Source of the DNA: Clostridiales bacterium
Lineage (GTDB): Bacteria; Bacillota; Clostridia; Christensenellales; UBA3700
Direction: 5' to 3'
Length of the DNA: 62,032 nt
Assembly: GCA_015055975.1 (NCBI GenBank)
Contig: SVHF01000006.1
Coordinates: 1-62,032 of the forward strand
How positions within the stretch are numbered: position 1 is the first letter of the stretch; the number at the start of each line of letters is the position of its first letter. The translations under genes were made by a program, and so were the position numbers. This document shows, one piece after another, positions 1 through 8,822 of the stretch. The notes below the pieces were generated by a model. That model ran no database searches and was not told the origin of the DNA. It worked only from the letters and a program-made list of their open reading frames with translations.

Positions 1-2
1 AA

Positions 3-27
3 TGAGTCCGGTACAATACCGAACTCA
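3..27 (-). terminator. hairpin at left edge, possible terminator of the helicase gene
   Basis: Two five-base-pair arms (TGAGT/ACTCA and CGGTA/TACCG) are separated by one mismatch and close on a three-base loop. It lies about 75 bases beyond the stop codon of the minus-strand helicase gene. On the minus strand the hairpin runs off the window after two T, so a T-tract cannot be confirmed. Confidence 0.4.
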
Positions 28-100
28 CCTTAATACCTAGTTAATACTATTTAGTCCAACTTTTTGGGTTCATAGCACAATTTGCATCCCTTTATTTTTT

Positions 101-1672
101 TTATTTCTTTGGAAACCTCTTCACTGTCTTTTCATACACTCTAGGTTTATCAAAATCAATCTTCTTTGTTTTCTTTTGTGGCTTTTTATCTTTTGGCTTA
201 CTGTCATTTTTTGTCTTTGCTTTAAAGTCCTTTTTAGTATGGACGCCAACCGTTGGCTCTTTTTTAGCTTCTTCAACTACAACTTTTCTTTTACCTAAAA
301 CTAATCCTTCCAATTTTTTAATGTTATTTGCTTTATCATTTCCAAGCTCTATAAACGAATAGGTGTTAGCAACCTTAATATCCACGATTTCATGTAATTG
401 AACATTGCATTTAGTACAAACTAATTTTGCAAGCGCATCATTATCTAGCATATCCACTTTCCCAACATTTAAGAAAAATCTCTTTGAAGATGCTCCACGT
501 TCTAGTTTATGGAATTTATTTGAACCGTCTTTTGGAAGAGTGAAATCACCTTTAAGCTCTGGGAGTTCTATATATTCTAAAGCGTTTTGTGTAGCCGTCT
601 GATAAGCTTGAACAAATCCTACTTGAGAAGAATCAATTATTGTATAAGCAACGCCAGTTTTATTGGCTCTTGCCGTTCTTCCAATTCTATGAACATAAAA
701 ATCTGAATCAGATGGTGGATCAAAATTAAATATTACTTTTATCTCATCTACATCAATACCACGAGCAGCAACATCGGTAGCAACTAGCATTTCTATTTGG
801 CCTTCTTTAAAGCCCTTCATAATCTTGATTCTTTCGTTTTGACGAATATCACTATGAATAACTGCTACGTTTTGTTTTGCTTTAATTAGCGCCTGATATA
901 ACTTATCTGCTCTAGATTTAGTATTACAAAAAACGATACATCTTGAGAAATTGTTCTCTTTTTTAATATATAAAAGTGCTGCTACTCTTTGGCTATCTTT
1001 TACCATTGTATAATATTGCTTTATTTGAGGAATTGTCTCTCCTTGAATTGTTGTTTCTACAAACTTTGGGTTTTTAAACTTCTCTTCTACTATTGTTTTT
1101 ATAGCATTTGGAATAGTTGCTGAGAACAACATCTTTTGAGTTGTTAATTGAGGAACAGCTTTCATTATTGTTTCGATATCGTCTCTAAATCCCATATCGA
1201 ACATCTCATCGCCCTCATCTAAAACTAGTATCTTGTTTTCTTGAAGCTTTAGAGTATGTCTATTTAAATGATCAATTATTCTTCCTGGAGTCCCAACAAT
1301 TACTTGTGGCTTTTTTCTTAAGAACATTAATTGTCTTTGGAAGTTTTGTCCGCCATAAACACCTGCTACTCTAAATGATTCATAATATTTAGTAGCCATC
1401 TTGAATACATCGCAAATTTGAATAACTAATTCTCTTGTTGGACAAATAATTATTGCTTGAACTTTATTAGATTCTCTATCTACCTTTTCCATAATAGGCA
1501 AAACAAAGCTCAAAGTCTTTCCCGTTCCTGTTGGGGCCTTTGCTACAACATCATCGCCATTTAAAGCAATTGGAATAACTTTCTCCTGAACTTCTGTTGG
1601 AGTTTGAATGCCTTGCTCGCTTAGCGCATGTATAATTTGTTCGTTAATATTAAAATCGCTAAATGTACTCAT
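101..1672 (-). CDS. DEAD-box ATP-dependent RNA helicase with DbpA-type RNA-binding domain
   Basis: A cytoplasmic RNA helicase that unwinds or remodels RNA, probably in ribosome assembly or mRNA turnover. All core motifs are visible: Q motif at the N-terminus, Walker A APTGTGKT (46-53), PTRELV, TPGR, SAT (184-186), ATDVAARGID and HRIGRTAR (327-334). Residues about 402-475 resemble the DbpA/CsdA RNA-binding domain, which in DbpA recognises 23S rRNA; a Lys-rich tail follows. Motif II reads DEGD (152-155) rather than DEAD, a real substitution in the reading frame. The start is fixed by the Q motif. There is no Shine-Dalgarno sequence, but a -10 box sits six bases upstream. CshA- or DbpA-like function is inferred from domain layout. 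Confidence 0.93.
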   Translation of the reverse strand: MSTFSDFNINEQIIHALSEQGIQTPTEVQEKVIPIALNGDDVVAKAPTGTGKTLSFVLPIMEKVDRESNKVQAIIICPTRELVIQICDVFKMATKYYESFRVAGVYGGQNFQRQLMFLRKKPQVIVGTPGRIIDHLNRHTLKLQENKILVLDEGDEMFDMGFRDDIETIMKAVPQLTTQKMLFSATIPNAIKTIVEEKFKNPKFVETTIQGETIPQIKQYYTMVKDSQRVAALLYIKKENNFSRCIVFCNTKSRADKLYQALIKAKQNVAVIHSDIRQNERIKIMKGFKEGQIEMLVATDVAARGIDVDEIKVIFNFDPPSDSDFYVHRIGRTARANKTGVAYTIIDSSQVGFVQAYQTATQNALEYIELPELKGDFTLPKDGSNKFHKLERGASSKRFFLNVGKVDMLDNDALAKLVCTKCNVQLHEIVDIKVANTYSFIELGNDKANNIKKLEGLVLGKRKVVVEEAKKEPTVGVHTKKDFKAKTKNDSKPKDKKPQKKTKKIDFDKPRVYEKTVKRFPKK

Positions 1673-1678
1673 GCTTTA

Positions 1679-1687
1679 AATATAACA
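1679..1687 (-). promoter_or_regulatory. extended -10 promoter for the helicase gene, predicted leaderless
   Basis: On the minus strand TGT-TATATT forms an extended -10 element. Its last base is six bases from the ATG, so transcription should begin at or next to the start codon. No convincing -35 hexamer was seen. This is an inference from spacing. Confidence 0.45.
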
Positions 1688-1734
1688 TAATAAAAAGTTT
1701 TTATAAAATCATTTTCTAAATCTTATTTTATATA

Positions 1735-1740
1735 TATAAT
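1735..1740 (+). promoter_or_regulatory. -10 box TATAAT close to the GTG start of the reductase gene
   Basis: A perfect TATAAT ends ten bases before the GTG start codon, leaving room for a 5' leader of only three or four bases. The -35 region (around 1712-1717, TTTTCT) is poor. An AAGG lies directly against the GTG, too close to act as a normal ribosome-binding site. Confidence 0.45.
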
Positions 1741-1750
1741 ATAACTTAAG

Positions 1751-2470
1751 GTGAAAACAGCAATTGTATTTGGAGGATCTAAAGGCATAGGAGCACAAAT
1801 AGCAAGAGAATTTGCTAATTGTGGATACTTTGTTGTAATTAATTACAATTCCTCTAAATTGGCCGCTGAGAAGCTTGCAGCCGAACTTAAAAACTCCATT
1901 GCTATTAAAGCTGATGTAAAAAACTATAAAGAAGTTAAGGCGCTTGCTGATGAAGTTATTAAATTAAAAGGACAAATTGATGTTGCTGTTGTATCTTCTG
2001 GTATTTCAAGAAAGAATTTAATTATTGATACTACTGAAGATGAAATTAAAGATGTTATTGATACAAATCTTATCGGAACAATTAATGCCATAAAAGCTGT
2101 TAGCGAAAATATGTTATCTAACCATAAAGGTAAGATTATAACTATTGCTTCCATGTGGGGCGAAGTTGGAGCTTCTATGGAAAGCATCTACTCTGCTTCA
2201 AAAGGTGGCGTTATAGCATTTACAAAAGCTATGGCAAAAGAGTTAGGATATAACGGAATAAACGTTAATTGTATAAGTCCTGGTCTTATCGATACAGATA
2301 TGAATAAAGATTTATCTAAAGAAGATATAGATTCTCTAATAGAAAATACCCCATCATCAAGAATTGGGGTACCTCAAGATATAGCAAAGGCCGCTATATT
2401 CTTAGCATCTGATGATGCAAGCTTTATAAACGGCCAAGTTATTTCAATTAATGGTGGCTTTATTATTTAG
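1751..2470 (+). CDS. fabG: short-chain dehydrogenase/reductase, FabG-like (3-oxoacyl-ACP reductase family)
   Basis: An NAD(P)-dependent reductase of the classical SDR family, 239 residues, the usual FabG length. The Rossmann glycine motif is GGSKGIG (9-15), the catalytic serine follows the beta-5 strand (IASMWG), and the active-site YSASK gives the Tyr-x-x-x-Lys pair. The usual NNAG motif is replaced by SSGIS. The C-terminus ends FINGQVISINGG, typical of FabG, so 3-oxoacyl-ACP reduction in fatty acid synthesis is plausible. It stands alone, away from other fab genes, so another carbonyl substrate is possible. The GTG start is fixed because the Rossmann strand begins immediately. Its last eight bases overlap the end of the convergent leucine-rich-repeat gene. 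Confidence 0.85.
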   Translation: MKTAIVFGGSKGIGAQIAREFANCGYFVVINYNSSKLAAEKLAAELKNSIAIKADVKNYKEVKALADEVIKLKGQIDVAVVSSGISRKNLIIDTTEDEIKDVIDTNLIGTINAIKAVSENMLSNHKGKIITIASMWGEVGASMESIYSASKGGVIAFTKAMAKELGYNGINVNCISPGLIDTDMNKDLSKEDIDSLIENTPSSRIGVPQDIAKAAIFLASDDASFINGQVISINGGFII

Positions 2471-4196
2471 GCCATTCCTCTGTTGTAAATTCGCATAGTT
2501 CTTCTTTTATAGCATCAAATTGCTTTTTAATTGTACTATCGTTATATACAGATCTTTGCGATTTAGTTCCCTTAACAAATACTCTAACTTCATCTAGAGA
2601 TGTATTCATGTTATCTAATGCATTTGCATTAATATCGCAAGTATGATCTAAGCAAGAACCATCAATATAAATAGCATCTATATCTGACTTATAGAATGCA
2701 TTCTTTTCAATATTACATGCAGCACCTGGTAAACATAGTTTATCAAATTGTGCGCCAGCAAATGCACTATTATGAATTACAGATATTGTTTCAAATGTCT
2801 TTGGAGTTCCTGTGCCTGGAAGATATTCTTCAGAAAGTAAGAACTTAAATGCTATTGCTTCTTTTGAATCATATGTCCATGTTGAAGATTTTGAGTACAA
2901 TCCTACATACGCATAAAGCTCAGTAATGTTATAGTCAGTTACTATAAAATGCTTTAAATTACTTGATGTACTATTAGTGTAACGTTGTAATTGGATTACT
3001 CTAAATGCATCGTTATAATCTACTTGAGATACATCTCCTTGAGCATTTGTATGGTTGAATTGAATTGTATAGTTACAATACTTTGTTGAAGAAGATGATG
3101 TTACAAAGAATGCAAATGCAGCAGGTCCAATTTCTTTTACTTCTTCTGGCAATATTAAATTGTTGCTATATAAAAGTTTAATACAACCCATGAACATTCC
3201 TTCTGGGATTGAAGTCATCTTTCTCTTTAAATCTACTCTCTCTAAACTTGTTGAAGATGCGCATACATATTTACCAACTTCTAAATCTACGTCTCCTTCT
3301 TCATTAGATTCAAATACTAAAGTAATTAGTGATGAGCTTCCAGAGAATGCATAATCACCTATTGATGTAACCGATGAAGGAATTGCAAAATACTTGAAGT
3401 TATTTGAAGTTGAAGCAAATGCATAGTTACCAATCTTTGTTAATTTTGGGAAAGATAATTTGCTTGTAGAATTTGAATAGATATATGAACTATAGAAAGC
3501 ATAGTTACCAATCTCTTTAACTCCAAATGTTGATTCTTCATCATATAAAGCTAACTTTTGTAATCCTGAATGTCTAAATGCGTTGTTATCGATAAGCTCT
3601 AATTTATCTGAAACCTTAACGCAATCTAGTGATGAACATTCATAAAATGCACTATTACAAATTTCTTTTAAAGACTTTGGTAATTCTAACCATCTATATC
3701 CATCTTCAGCTGGAGTATAATTCTTTGTTAAATTAGTACAGCCATAGAAAGCATATTCGCCAATGAATATTATAGAATCTGGCATTGTAACTTTATTTAG
3801 TGAGGTACAGTTCATAAAGCAGTTCTTTGAAATAGAAGTCATAGTAGATGGAAGTGTTACTTCTTGAATGACAGTGTTTCCATTAAAGCAGCTATCTTCA
3901 ATATCAATATTTGCACCTTCTTCAAAAGACAAAGAAACTACTTTTGAGTTTTTAAATGCATTTTCCTTAATAGCAACTATCTTTTTACCTTCGATCTTGT
4001 TTGGCACAACTAATGTTGTCTCATCGCCATTGTATGTAACAATAGCAACGCCAGCTCCTTGAGAAACAACTGTGTAATCTCCTAATTCGAAGTTATTTCC
4101 TTTTTCAATTGAGTTCAAGTATACAACTAAGACCGTAACACCTACGGCTATTAAAATTATTGATACTAGAACGATTAACATTTTATAGTTCTTCAT
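2463..4196 (-). CDS. membrane-anchored BspA-type leucine-rich repeat surface protein
   Basis: A 577-residue exported protein. Residues 6-27 form an uncleaved-looking signal/membrane anchor. The rest is a series of LRR_5 (BspA/TpLRR) repeats with the pattern I-x-x-x-A-F-x-x-x-x-L-x-x-x-x-L-P-x-x-x-x-x-I, for example IGEYAFYGCTNL and IGNYAFAS. Such proteins commonly act in adhesion or protein binding at the cell surface; the ligand here is unknown. The start follows GTGAGGACAT, an adequate ribosome-binding site. It lies nine bases behind the beta-helix protein gene and is surely cotranscribed, so the two probably decorate the same surface. There is no LPXTG or lipobox. Confidence 0.88.
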   Translation of the reverse strand: MKNYKMLIVLVSIILIAVGVTVLVVYLNSIEKGNNFELGDYTVVSQGAGVAIVTYNGDETTLVVPNKIEGKKIVAIKENAFKNSKVVSLSFEEGANIDIEDSCFNGNTVIQEVTLPSTMTSISKNCFMNCTSLNKVTMPDSIIFIGEYAFYGCTNLTKNYTPAEDGYRWLELPKSLKEICNSAFYECSSLDCVKVSDKLELIDNNAFRHSGLQKLALYDEESTFGVKEIGNYAFYSSYIYSNSTSKLSFPKLTKIGNYAFASTSNNFKYFAIPSSVTSIGDYAFSGSSSLITLVFESNEEGDVDLEVGKYVCASSTSLERVDLKRKMTSIPEGMFMGCIKLLYSNNLILPEEVKEIGPAAFAFFVTSSSSTKYCNYTIQFNHTNAQGDVSQVDYNDAFRVIQLQRYTNSTSSNLKHFIVTDYNITELYAYVGLYSKSSTWTYDSKEAIAFKFLLSEEYLPGTGTPKTFETISVIHNSAFAGAQFDKLCLPGAACNIEKNAFYKSDIDAIYIDGSCLDHTCDINANALDNMNTSLDEVRVFVKGTKSQRSVYNDSTIKKQFDAIKEELCEFTTEEWPK

Positions 4197-4205
4197 ATGT
4201 CCTCA

Positions 4206-5921
4206 CTAGTTTACAGAAACTTCTATAACGTCATATCTATCTTTTGCTTGTGTAATATTATCTCTTGGAAGATTATTGCATGAACGAGCTTGAACGTTTA
4301 GGTTATATACTTTTAGCCCATTTACGTGTCTTGCAAATAAACCATATACTGGCATATCTTTATAGACACTAAGTTCATGAGATACTAAATATCTATGAAT
4401 AACTCTTGTTATTTCTGGATATCCATTCATTGATGCTTCAAATCCAACATCTCCCAAATCTAACTTCTCCCCAGTATTTCTATATGTGATATTAAAGTTA
4501 GCAATTTTAACATTTTCAATATAATGAGAAGTACCATCAACGCTGCAACCTGTTACTGCCGATGCCATTTCTACATCTTTTGCAGTAATATTTGAAACAG
4601 TAACTCCTTTAATAGAGCCAATTGTTACTCCATCGCTTCCATTTTTCTTATCTAGTCTATTTCCTAGCCATATTAAAAGTGGAGAAGAAATACCACTCAT
4701 ATATATATTATCTACATACACGTCGTTAATTTTTGTTCCATCGGCACTTTCAATAGCAACACCAGAATAACCGCCAACGACATCTTTTGGCATAAAGAAA
4801 TAACAGTTCATTATATCTATATGCTCTACATCTTTTGATGTTTCTGTTCCGATTTTAACATTGTTTGCCATAGATAAAACTGAGCAACGCTCAATAGTTA
4901 CATCATCTACATTTTCATTTCCATGAGCTTTAATACAAATACCATCATCGGCTGTTGCTACAAAGCAATGCGTAACTTTAACTTTTTGTGATGAAACAAT
5001 ATCTATACCATCCGCATTTGCTACGTGGATGTTATTATCTATTACGATATCTTTTATGCTTACATTATTTGAATCAACGATATTTAATGTCCAAAAAGCT
5101 GCATCGTGCAATCTTACATTTTGGATTTTAATATCGCTACAGTTATCTAAATATACAATGTGTGGACGAACATCTGAAGATTTTGCAGTTCTTAATCTTT
5201 TTCTTGCTTCTAATACTCTATCTTTAACATTGAATTCTTGAAGTGGAGTAAATATAGAAGAATCTTCTGCTTCATTTGTATAGCTCTTTCCGTTGCCAAC
5301 AATAGTTCCTGGTCCATAAATAGCTATATTGCTAGCATCCTTTGCCCAAATTACAGATGCAATACCTGCATGAGCATCATATGATGGCCCAATTAAAGAA
5401 CAATCTTCATCAATAATAATTGAAGTTTTACTCTTTAATTCAAGTGATGTTATATGATAATTCCCATCTACATGAATAACTGTACTTGAATCAACGGCAT
5501 TTAGAATTGCTTGAATAATTGCTGTATTATGAGCAGCATAAGTCTCCCCTTCTAGTGCTCCTTCATCTTTTAGATAAATCTTTTTTGAAAACAATCCATC
5601 AAACACTGATGCGTTATATGTTAAATAATCCTCATAATTAATATTCGAGATATACTCACCATCAGCAGTTAATGTATATTCCTTCTTTAAATCATCAATG
5701 TTTTTATGAGTAATTGTAATAATTGGATAATTAACAATAAAGAACCAAACCCAAAGAACAATACCAAATAAAAGAATCAAGGTAACTACTATTGAAACAG
5801 CAATTATTGATGCTCTTTTCTTTCTCTTTTTATAATCTGGATCATTATAATCAAAAGTAAGCTCCTTTTGAGGTGCTTCAACTTTTGTTTCTTGAGTTTC
5901 TAATTCCTTGTTTTCTTCCAT
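4206..5921 (-). CDS. membrane-anchored GH28-like right-handed beta-helix protein
   Basis: A 571-residue protein with a charged cytoplasmic N-terminus (about 35 residues), one transmembrane helix (about 38-66) and a large outer region read as a pectin-lyase-like beta-helix. The polygalacturonase (GH28) signature is partly present: NADGID at about residue 300 (for NTDG) and ADDGICIK at about 325 (the paired catalytic Asp). The expected GHG motif is replaced by VKIGTE and the later R-x-K is not evident. It may therefore be a divergent glycoside hydrolase or a carbohydrate-binding relative. It is first in a two-gene unit with the LRR protein and has its own promoter upstream. Binding or trimming of plant or mucosal glycans is an inference. 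Confidence 0.78.
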   Translation of the reverse strand: MEENKELETQETKVEAPQKELTFDYNDPDYKKRKKRASIIAVSIVVTLILLFGIVLWVWFFIVNYPIITITHKNIDDLKKEYTLTADGEYISNINYEDYLTYNASVFDGLFSKKIYLKDEGALEGETYAAHNTAIIQAILNAVDSSTVIHVDGNYHITSLELKSKTSIIIDEDCSLIGPSYDAHAGIASVIWAKDASNIAIYGPGTIVGNGKSYTNEAEDSSIFTPLQEFNVKDRVLEARKRLRTAKSSDVRPHIVYLDNCSDIKIQNVRLHDAAFWTLNIVDSNNVSIKDIVIDNNIHVANADGIDIVSSQKVKVTHCFVATADDGICIKAHGNENVDDVTIERCSVLSMANNVKIGTETSKDVEHIDIMNCYFFMPKDVVGGYSGVAIESADGTKINDVYVDNIYMSGISSPLLIWLGNRLDKKNGSDGVTIGSIKGVTVSNITAKDVEMASAVTGCSVDGTSHYIENVKIANFNITYRNTGEKLDLGDVGFEASMNGYPEITRVIHRYLVSHELSVYKDMPVYGLFARHVNGLKVYNLNVQARSCNNLPRDNITQAKDRYDVIEVSVN

Positions 5922-5945
5922 TTAAATATTTAACCTATCTTGCAC

Positions 5946-5974
5946 ATTATAACACACACGCACGCAATAGACAA
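5946..5974 (-). promoter_or_regulatory. sigma-A promoter of the GH28-like/LRR operon
   Basis: Reading the minus strand: -35 TTGTCT (5969-5974), a 17-base spacer, and -10 TATAAT (5946-5951). The expected leader is roughly 20 bases, with only a weak AGG as ribosome-binding site. Confidence 0.7.
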
Positions 5975-5994
5975 ATAGTGTTTTATTAATTAAC

Positions 5995-7584
5995 TTAGTG
6001 AGCAAAATCTAATAAATGAAGCGCTGAATTAATTCCGTCGACAGCAGCCGACATAATGCCGCCTGCGTATCCAGCTCCTTCTCCTGATGGAATAAGCCCT
6101 TTTATTGAACTTGAGAAATTCTCATCTCTTAAAATTCTAACTGGACTTGATGATCTTGTTTCAACGCCTGTAAATAAGGCATCTTCGCTTCCAAATCCTT
6201 TTATTTTTTTATCAAATAAAGGCATAGCCTTTAATAGTGTATCTATAACATATTGAGGAAGACAAGATCTTAGGTCTGCTTCAACAACTCCAATTGGGTA
6301 TGTTGGCTTAACGTTCCCAAATGATGTAGATATCTTTCCTTTCAATAAATCACCATATCTTTGAACAGGTGCTTTATATGAATTGGATATACTATATGCT
6401 AAGCGTTCATACTTTCTTTGGAACTCAACACCTGCTAAAACATTGTCTGAATTAAAGTCGCTTGGCTCAATACTAACTAAAAGTGCTGAATTTGCATTAA
6501 TACCATCACGCTTTGAATAGCTCATTCCATTTGTTACTATTGAGTTTTCTTCAGAAGCGGCCGCTACTACATATCCACCTGGGCACATACAGAATGAATA
6601 ACAACTTCTTCCACCGTCTAAATGACATGCTAGTTTATATGGAGCCGGTGGAAGTTTTTCATATTGGTTCTTATATTGAGCAAAAGATATGTCTTTTTGA
6701 AGATGCTCAACTCTAACACCAATTGAGAAAGGCTTTTGTGCCATGATTACTTTGTTTGATAACATTTCAAATGTATCTCTTGCACTATGGCCAATAGCTA
6801 TTATGCATGAATTTGTTTGAATTGTTTCTTTTATCCCATCTTTCTCGACAACTATAGCACTTAATTCGCCTGCGCTTTGTTTTACATCTACAAGCTTAGT
6901 TGAAAAATACACATCGCCGCCTAAAGATATAATCTCATTTCTTATATTTGCTACTATTTTTACTAATATATCTGTGCCAATATGAGGTTTTGCGTCATAT
7001 GTTATTTCTTCGTTTGCACCGTATTTAACAAACTCATTTAAAACTGTTTTTATAAGCGGAGATGATGTACCTGTATTGAGTTTTCCATCAGAATAAGTGC
7101 CTGCTCCACCCTCTCCAAATTGAATATTTGACTCAGTATTTAAAATAGATTCTTTATTGAACCTATCTATAGACTTTTGCCTATCTAAAACGCTTTCTCC
7201 TCTTTCAATGACTATTGGTCTTTGGCCAGCTTTAGCTAGTGTTAATGCTGCAAATAATCCAGCAGGACCAGTGCCAACAACAATAGGTCTATATTTAAGC
7301 ATACGCTTGTTATAGCCTTTTAGAACGTTATCTAAAGTGTTTTCTTCATCTTGATATAACGAATATTTATTTGATGAAAATAAAGCCTTTTCTTTGCTTA
7401 AAACATCAACGGCTAAAGAATAGACATACTTTATATCGTGTTGACGAGAATCAATAGATTTTTTTAATATCTTGAAACTTACAATAGAACTTGGCTTTAT
7501 ACGCAAAGTATTTGATATAGCTTGTTCTATATCTATCTTTGTATGAATGATAGGAACTTTTATTTCATTGACCTTTATTTGCAT
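5995..7584 (-). CDS. FAD-dependent dehydrogenase (COG2509 family)
   Basis: A 529-residue flavoprotein related to the uncharacterised NAD(FAD)-utilising dehydrogenases of COG2509. The N-terminal ~95 residues form the small domain typical of this family. The dinucleotide-binding motif GTGPAG is at 104-109, followed by a charged strand end (VIERGE). GEGGAGTYSDGK and CMCPGGYVV match conserved family segments. The C-terminus has the second FAD contact (PSGEGAGYAGGIMSAAVDG). Substrate and role are unknown for the family. Its first ten bases overlap the end of the upstream flavoprotein gene and it lacks a ribosome-binding site, suggesting translational coupling. Confidence 0.85.
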   Translation of the reverse strand: MQIKVNEIKVPIIHTKIDIEQAISNTLRIKPSSIVSFKILKKSIDSRQHDIKYVYSLAVDVLSKEKALFSSNKYSLYQDEENTLDNVLKGYNKRMLKYRPIVVGTGPAGLFAALTLAKAGQRPIVIERGESVLDRQKSIDRFNKESILNTESNIQFGEGGAGTYSDGKLNTGTSSPLIKTVLNEFVKYGANEEITYDAKPHIGTDILVKIVANIRNEIISLGGDVYFSTKLVDVKQSAGELSAIVVEKDGIKETIQTNSCIIAIGHSARDTFEMLSNKVIMAQKPFSIGVRVEHLQKDISFAQYKNQYEKLPPAPYKLACHLDGGRSCYSFCMCPGGYVVAAASEENSIVTNGMSYSKRDGINANSALLVSIEPSDFNSDNVLAGVEFQRKYERLAYSISNSYKAPVQRYGDLLKGKISTSFGNVKPTYPIGVVEADLRSCLPQYVIDTLLKAMPLFDKKIKGFGSEDALFTGVETRSSSPVRILRDENFSSSIKGLIPSGEGAGYAGGIMSAAVDGINSALHLLDFAH

Positions 7585-8720
7585 AATTCACTATATATTG
7601 CATCGGACGCTAAAAGTGCCGATGCTGCAGCAAAAGATAAATTATATCCGCCGCATTGACCATCTACATCTAAAACTTCACCTATTGCATATAGACCTTT
7701 TTGAAGTTTAGATTCCATTGTGTTTTCATCAAATTGAGATATATCTAAGCCTCCAGATATAACTTGTGCATTATCTATACCCATCAAGCCATCAACCTTG
7801 CATCTTAAATGCTTTATATCATAAGCTAAGTTGCTTCCATTAAAATTCTGGGCAATCGCTTTATGCAATAACCCTTGAAGTGGATTTGTTAATTTTGAAT
7901 TCATCAAAAGCTCTTTTAATTGTGCTTCCGTATAATCTGGGACAAAATCTATTTCAATGTATGAATCTACATTTCCCTTCTTTACATATTCCCTTGCAAT
8001 ATATGCACTCATTTTAAAAGCAAGGATGCCACTCAATTGATTATCTTTAAATAACAATTCCCCATTTTCGCTAAATACGAGCTTATTAGAGATATAAAGG
8101 GATGCTTTTGCCTTCGCTCTAACGCCGTTAGCGCCTTTTAGAGCGTTTGTTTTAATTGGAACTAGACTTTGCTCAAGTTTTGTTATATTGTGCCCAAATG
8201 GGGCAAATAAGGCATGTGAGCTCAATCCTGTCGTAGCATTCGACCCTGTTGCTAATAAAACTTTCTTGCATTTATATTCTGAAAGCTTAGTTCTTAGCAA
8301 AAATCCTTCATCTATTTTTTCTATTTTTTCGATCTTTGTATCTACAAAGACATCAATATTTAATTTATTTATTTCATCTAAATATGCATTTAATACAGTG
8401 TTTGCACTTTCTGAATATGGATATATTCTTCCTTCATTATCTTGCTTTAAGAAAATACCTAAAGAACTATAGAAATCTTTTAATTTATTTAAATCATATT
8501 TTTGAAAAGCAATTTTTGGGAAATTGTTATTGTAATTATCTAAAGATAAATTCGCATTTAGAATATTGCATTTACCATTGCCAGTAGATAGGATCTTTTT
8601 CCCAATTCTATCTTTGGCTTCTATAATGCAAACATTAAGTCCTTTTCTTTTTAGGCTAATTGCGGCAATGATACCACCTTGTCCGCCACCTATTATACAA
8701 ACATCAAAAATCTTTCCCAT
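7575..8720 (-). CDS. HI0933/BaiN-like NAD(P)/FAD-dependent oxidoreductase
   Basis: A 381-residue flavoprotein of the HI0933 (COG2081, YhiN/BaiN) family. The FAD-binding motif GGGQGG starts at about residue 11, IGKKILSTGNGKCN is the family signature, and the C-terminal GEVLDVDGQCGGYNLSFA is the second conserved FAD contact. BaiN is reported to reduce a steroid intermediate in bile-acid dehydroxylation, but most members are uncharacterised and no bai genes are nearby. The start is fixed by the Rossmann strand. There is no Shine-Dalgarno sequence; an extended -10 box seven bases upstream predicts a leaderless mRNA. Coupling to the next flavoprotein gene suggests a shared function. Confidence 0.88.
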   Translation of the reverse strand: MGKIFDVCIIGGGQGGIIAAISLKRKGLNVCIIEAKDRIGKKILSTGNGKCNILNANLSLDNYNNNFPKIAFQKYDLNKLKDFYSSLGIFLKQDNEGRIYPYSESANTVLNAYLDEINKLNIDVFVDTKIEKIEKIDEGFLLRTKLSEYKCKKVLLATGSNATTGLSSHALFAPFGHNITKLEQSLVPIKTNALKGANGVRAKAKASLYISNKLVFSENGELLFKDNQLSGILAFKMSAYIAREYVKKGNVDSYIEIDFVPDYTEAQLKELLMNSKLTNPLQGLLHKAIAQNFNGSNLAYDIKHLRCKVDGLMGIDNAQVISGGLDISQFDENTMESKLQKGLYAIGEVLDVDGQCGGYNLSFAAASALLASDAIYSELCK

Positions 8721-8727
8721 ATTTAAT

Positions 8728-8736
8728 ATTTTATCA
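8728..8736 (-). promoter_or_regulatory. extended -10 promoter, predicted leaderless start of the BaiN-like gene
   Basis: Minus strand TGA-TAAAAT ends seven bases before the ATG, so the transcript should start at or very near the start codon. No good -35 hexamer is seen, as expected when a TGN extension compensates. Confidence 0.5.
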
Positions 8737-8770
8737 CGCCTTATATATTTTCGCGATTATATAAATGAAA

Positions 8771-8797
8771 TTGCCCCGAAGTTTTCCTTCAGGGCAA
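8771..8797 (-). terminator. rho-independent terminator ending the giant surface-protein operon
   Basis: An 11-base-pair stem (with one G-T pair) and a five-base loop lies 25 bases beyond the stop of the small lipoprotein gene. On the minus strand it is followed by TTTCATTTATAT. Confidence 0.8.
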
Positions 8798-8822
8798 ATC
8801 AACTCATTTAAAAGTCCAACTA

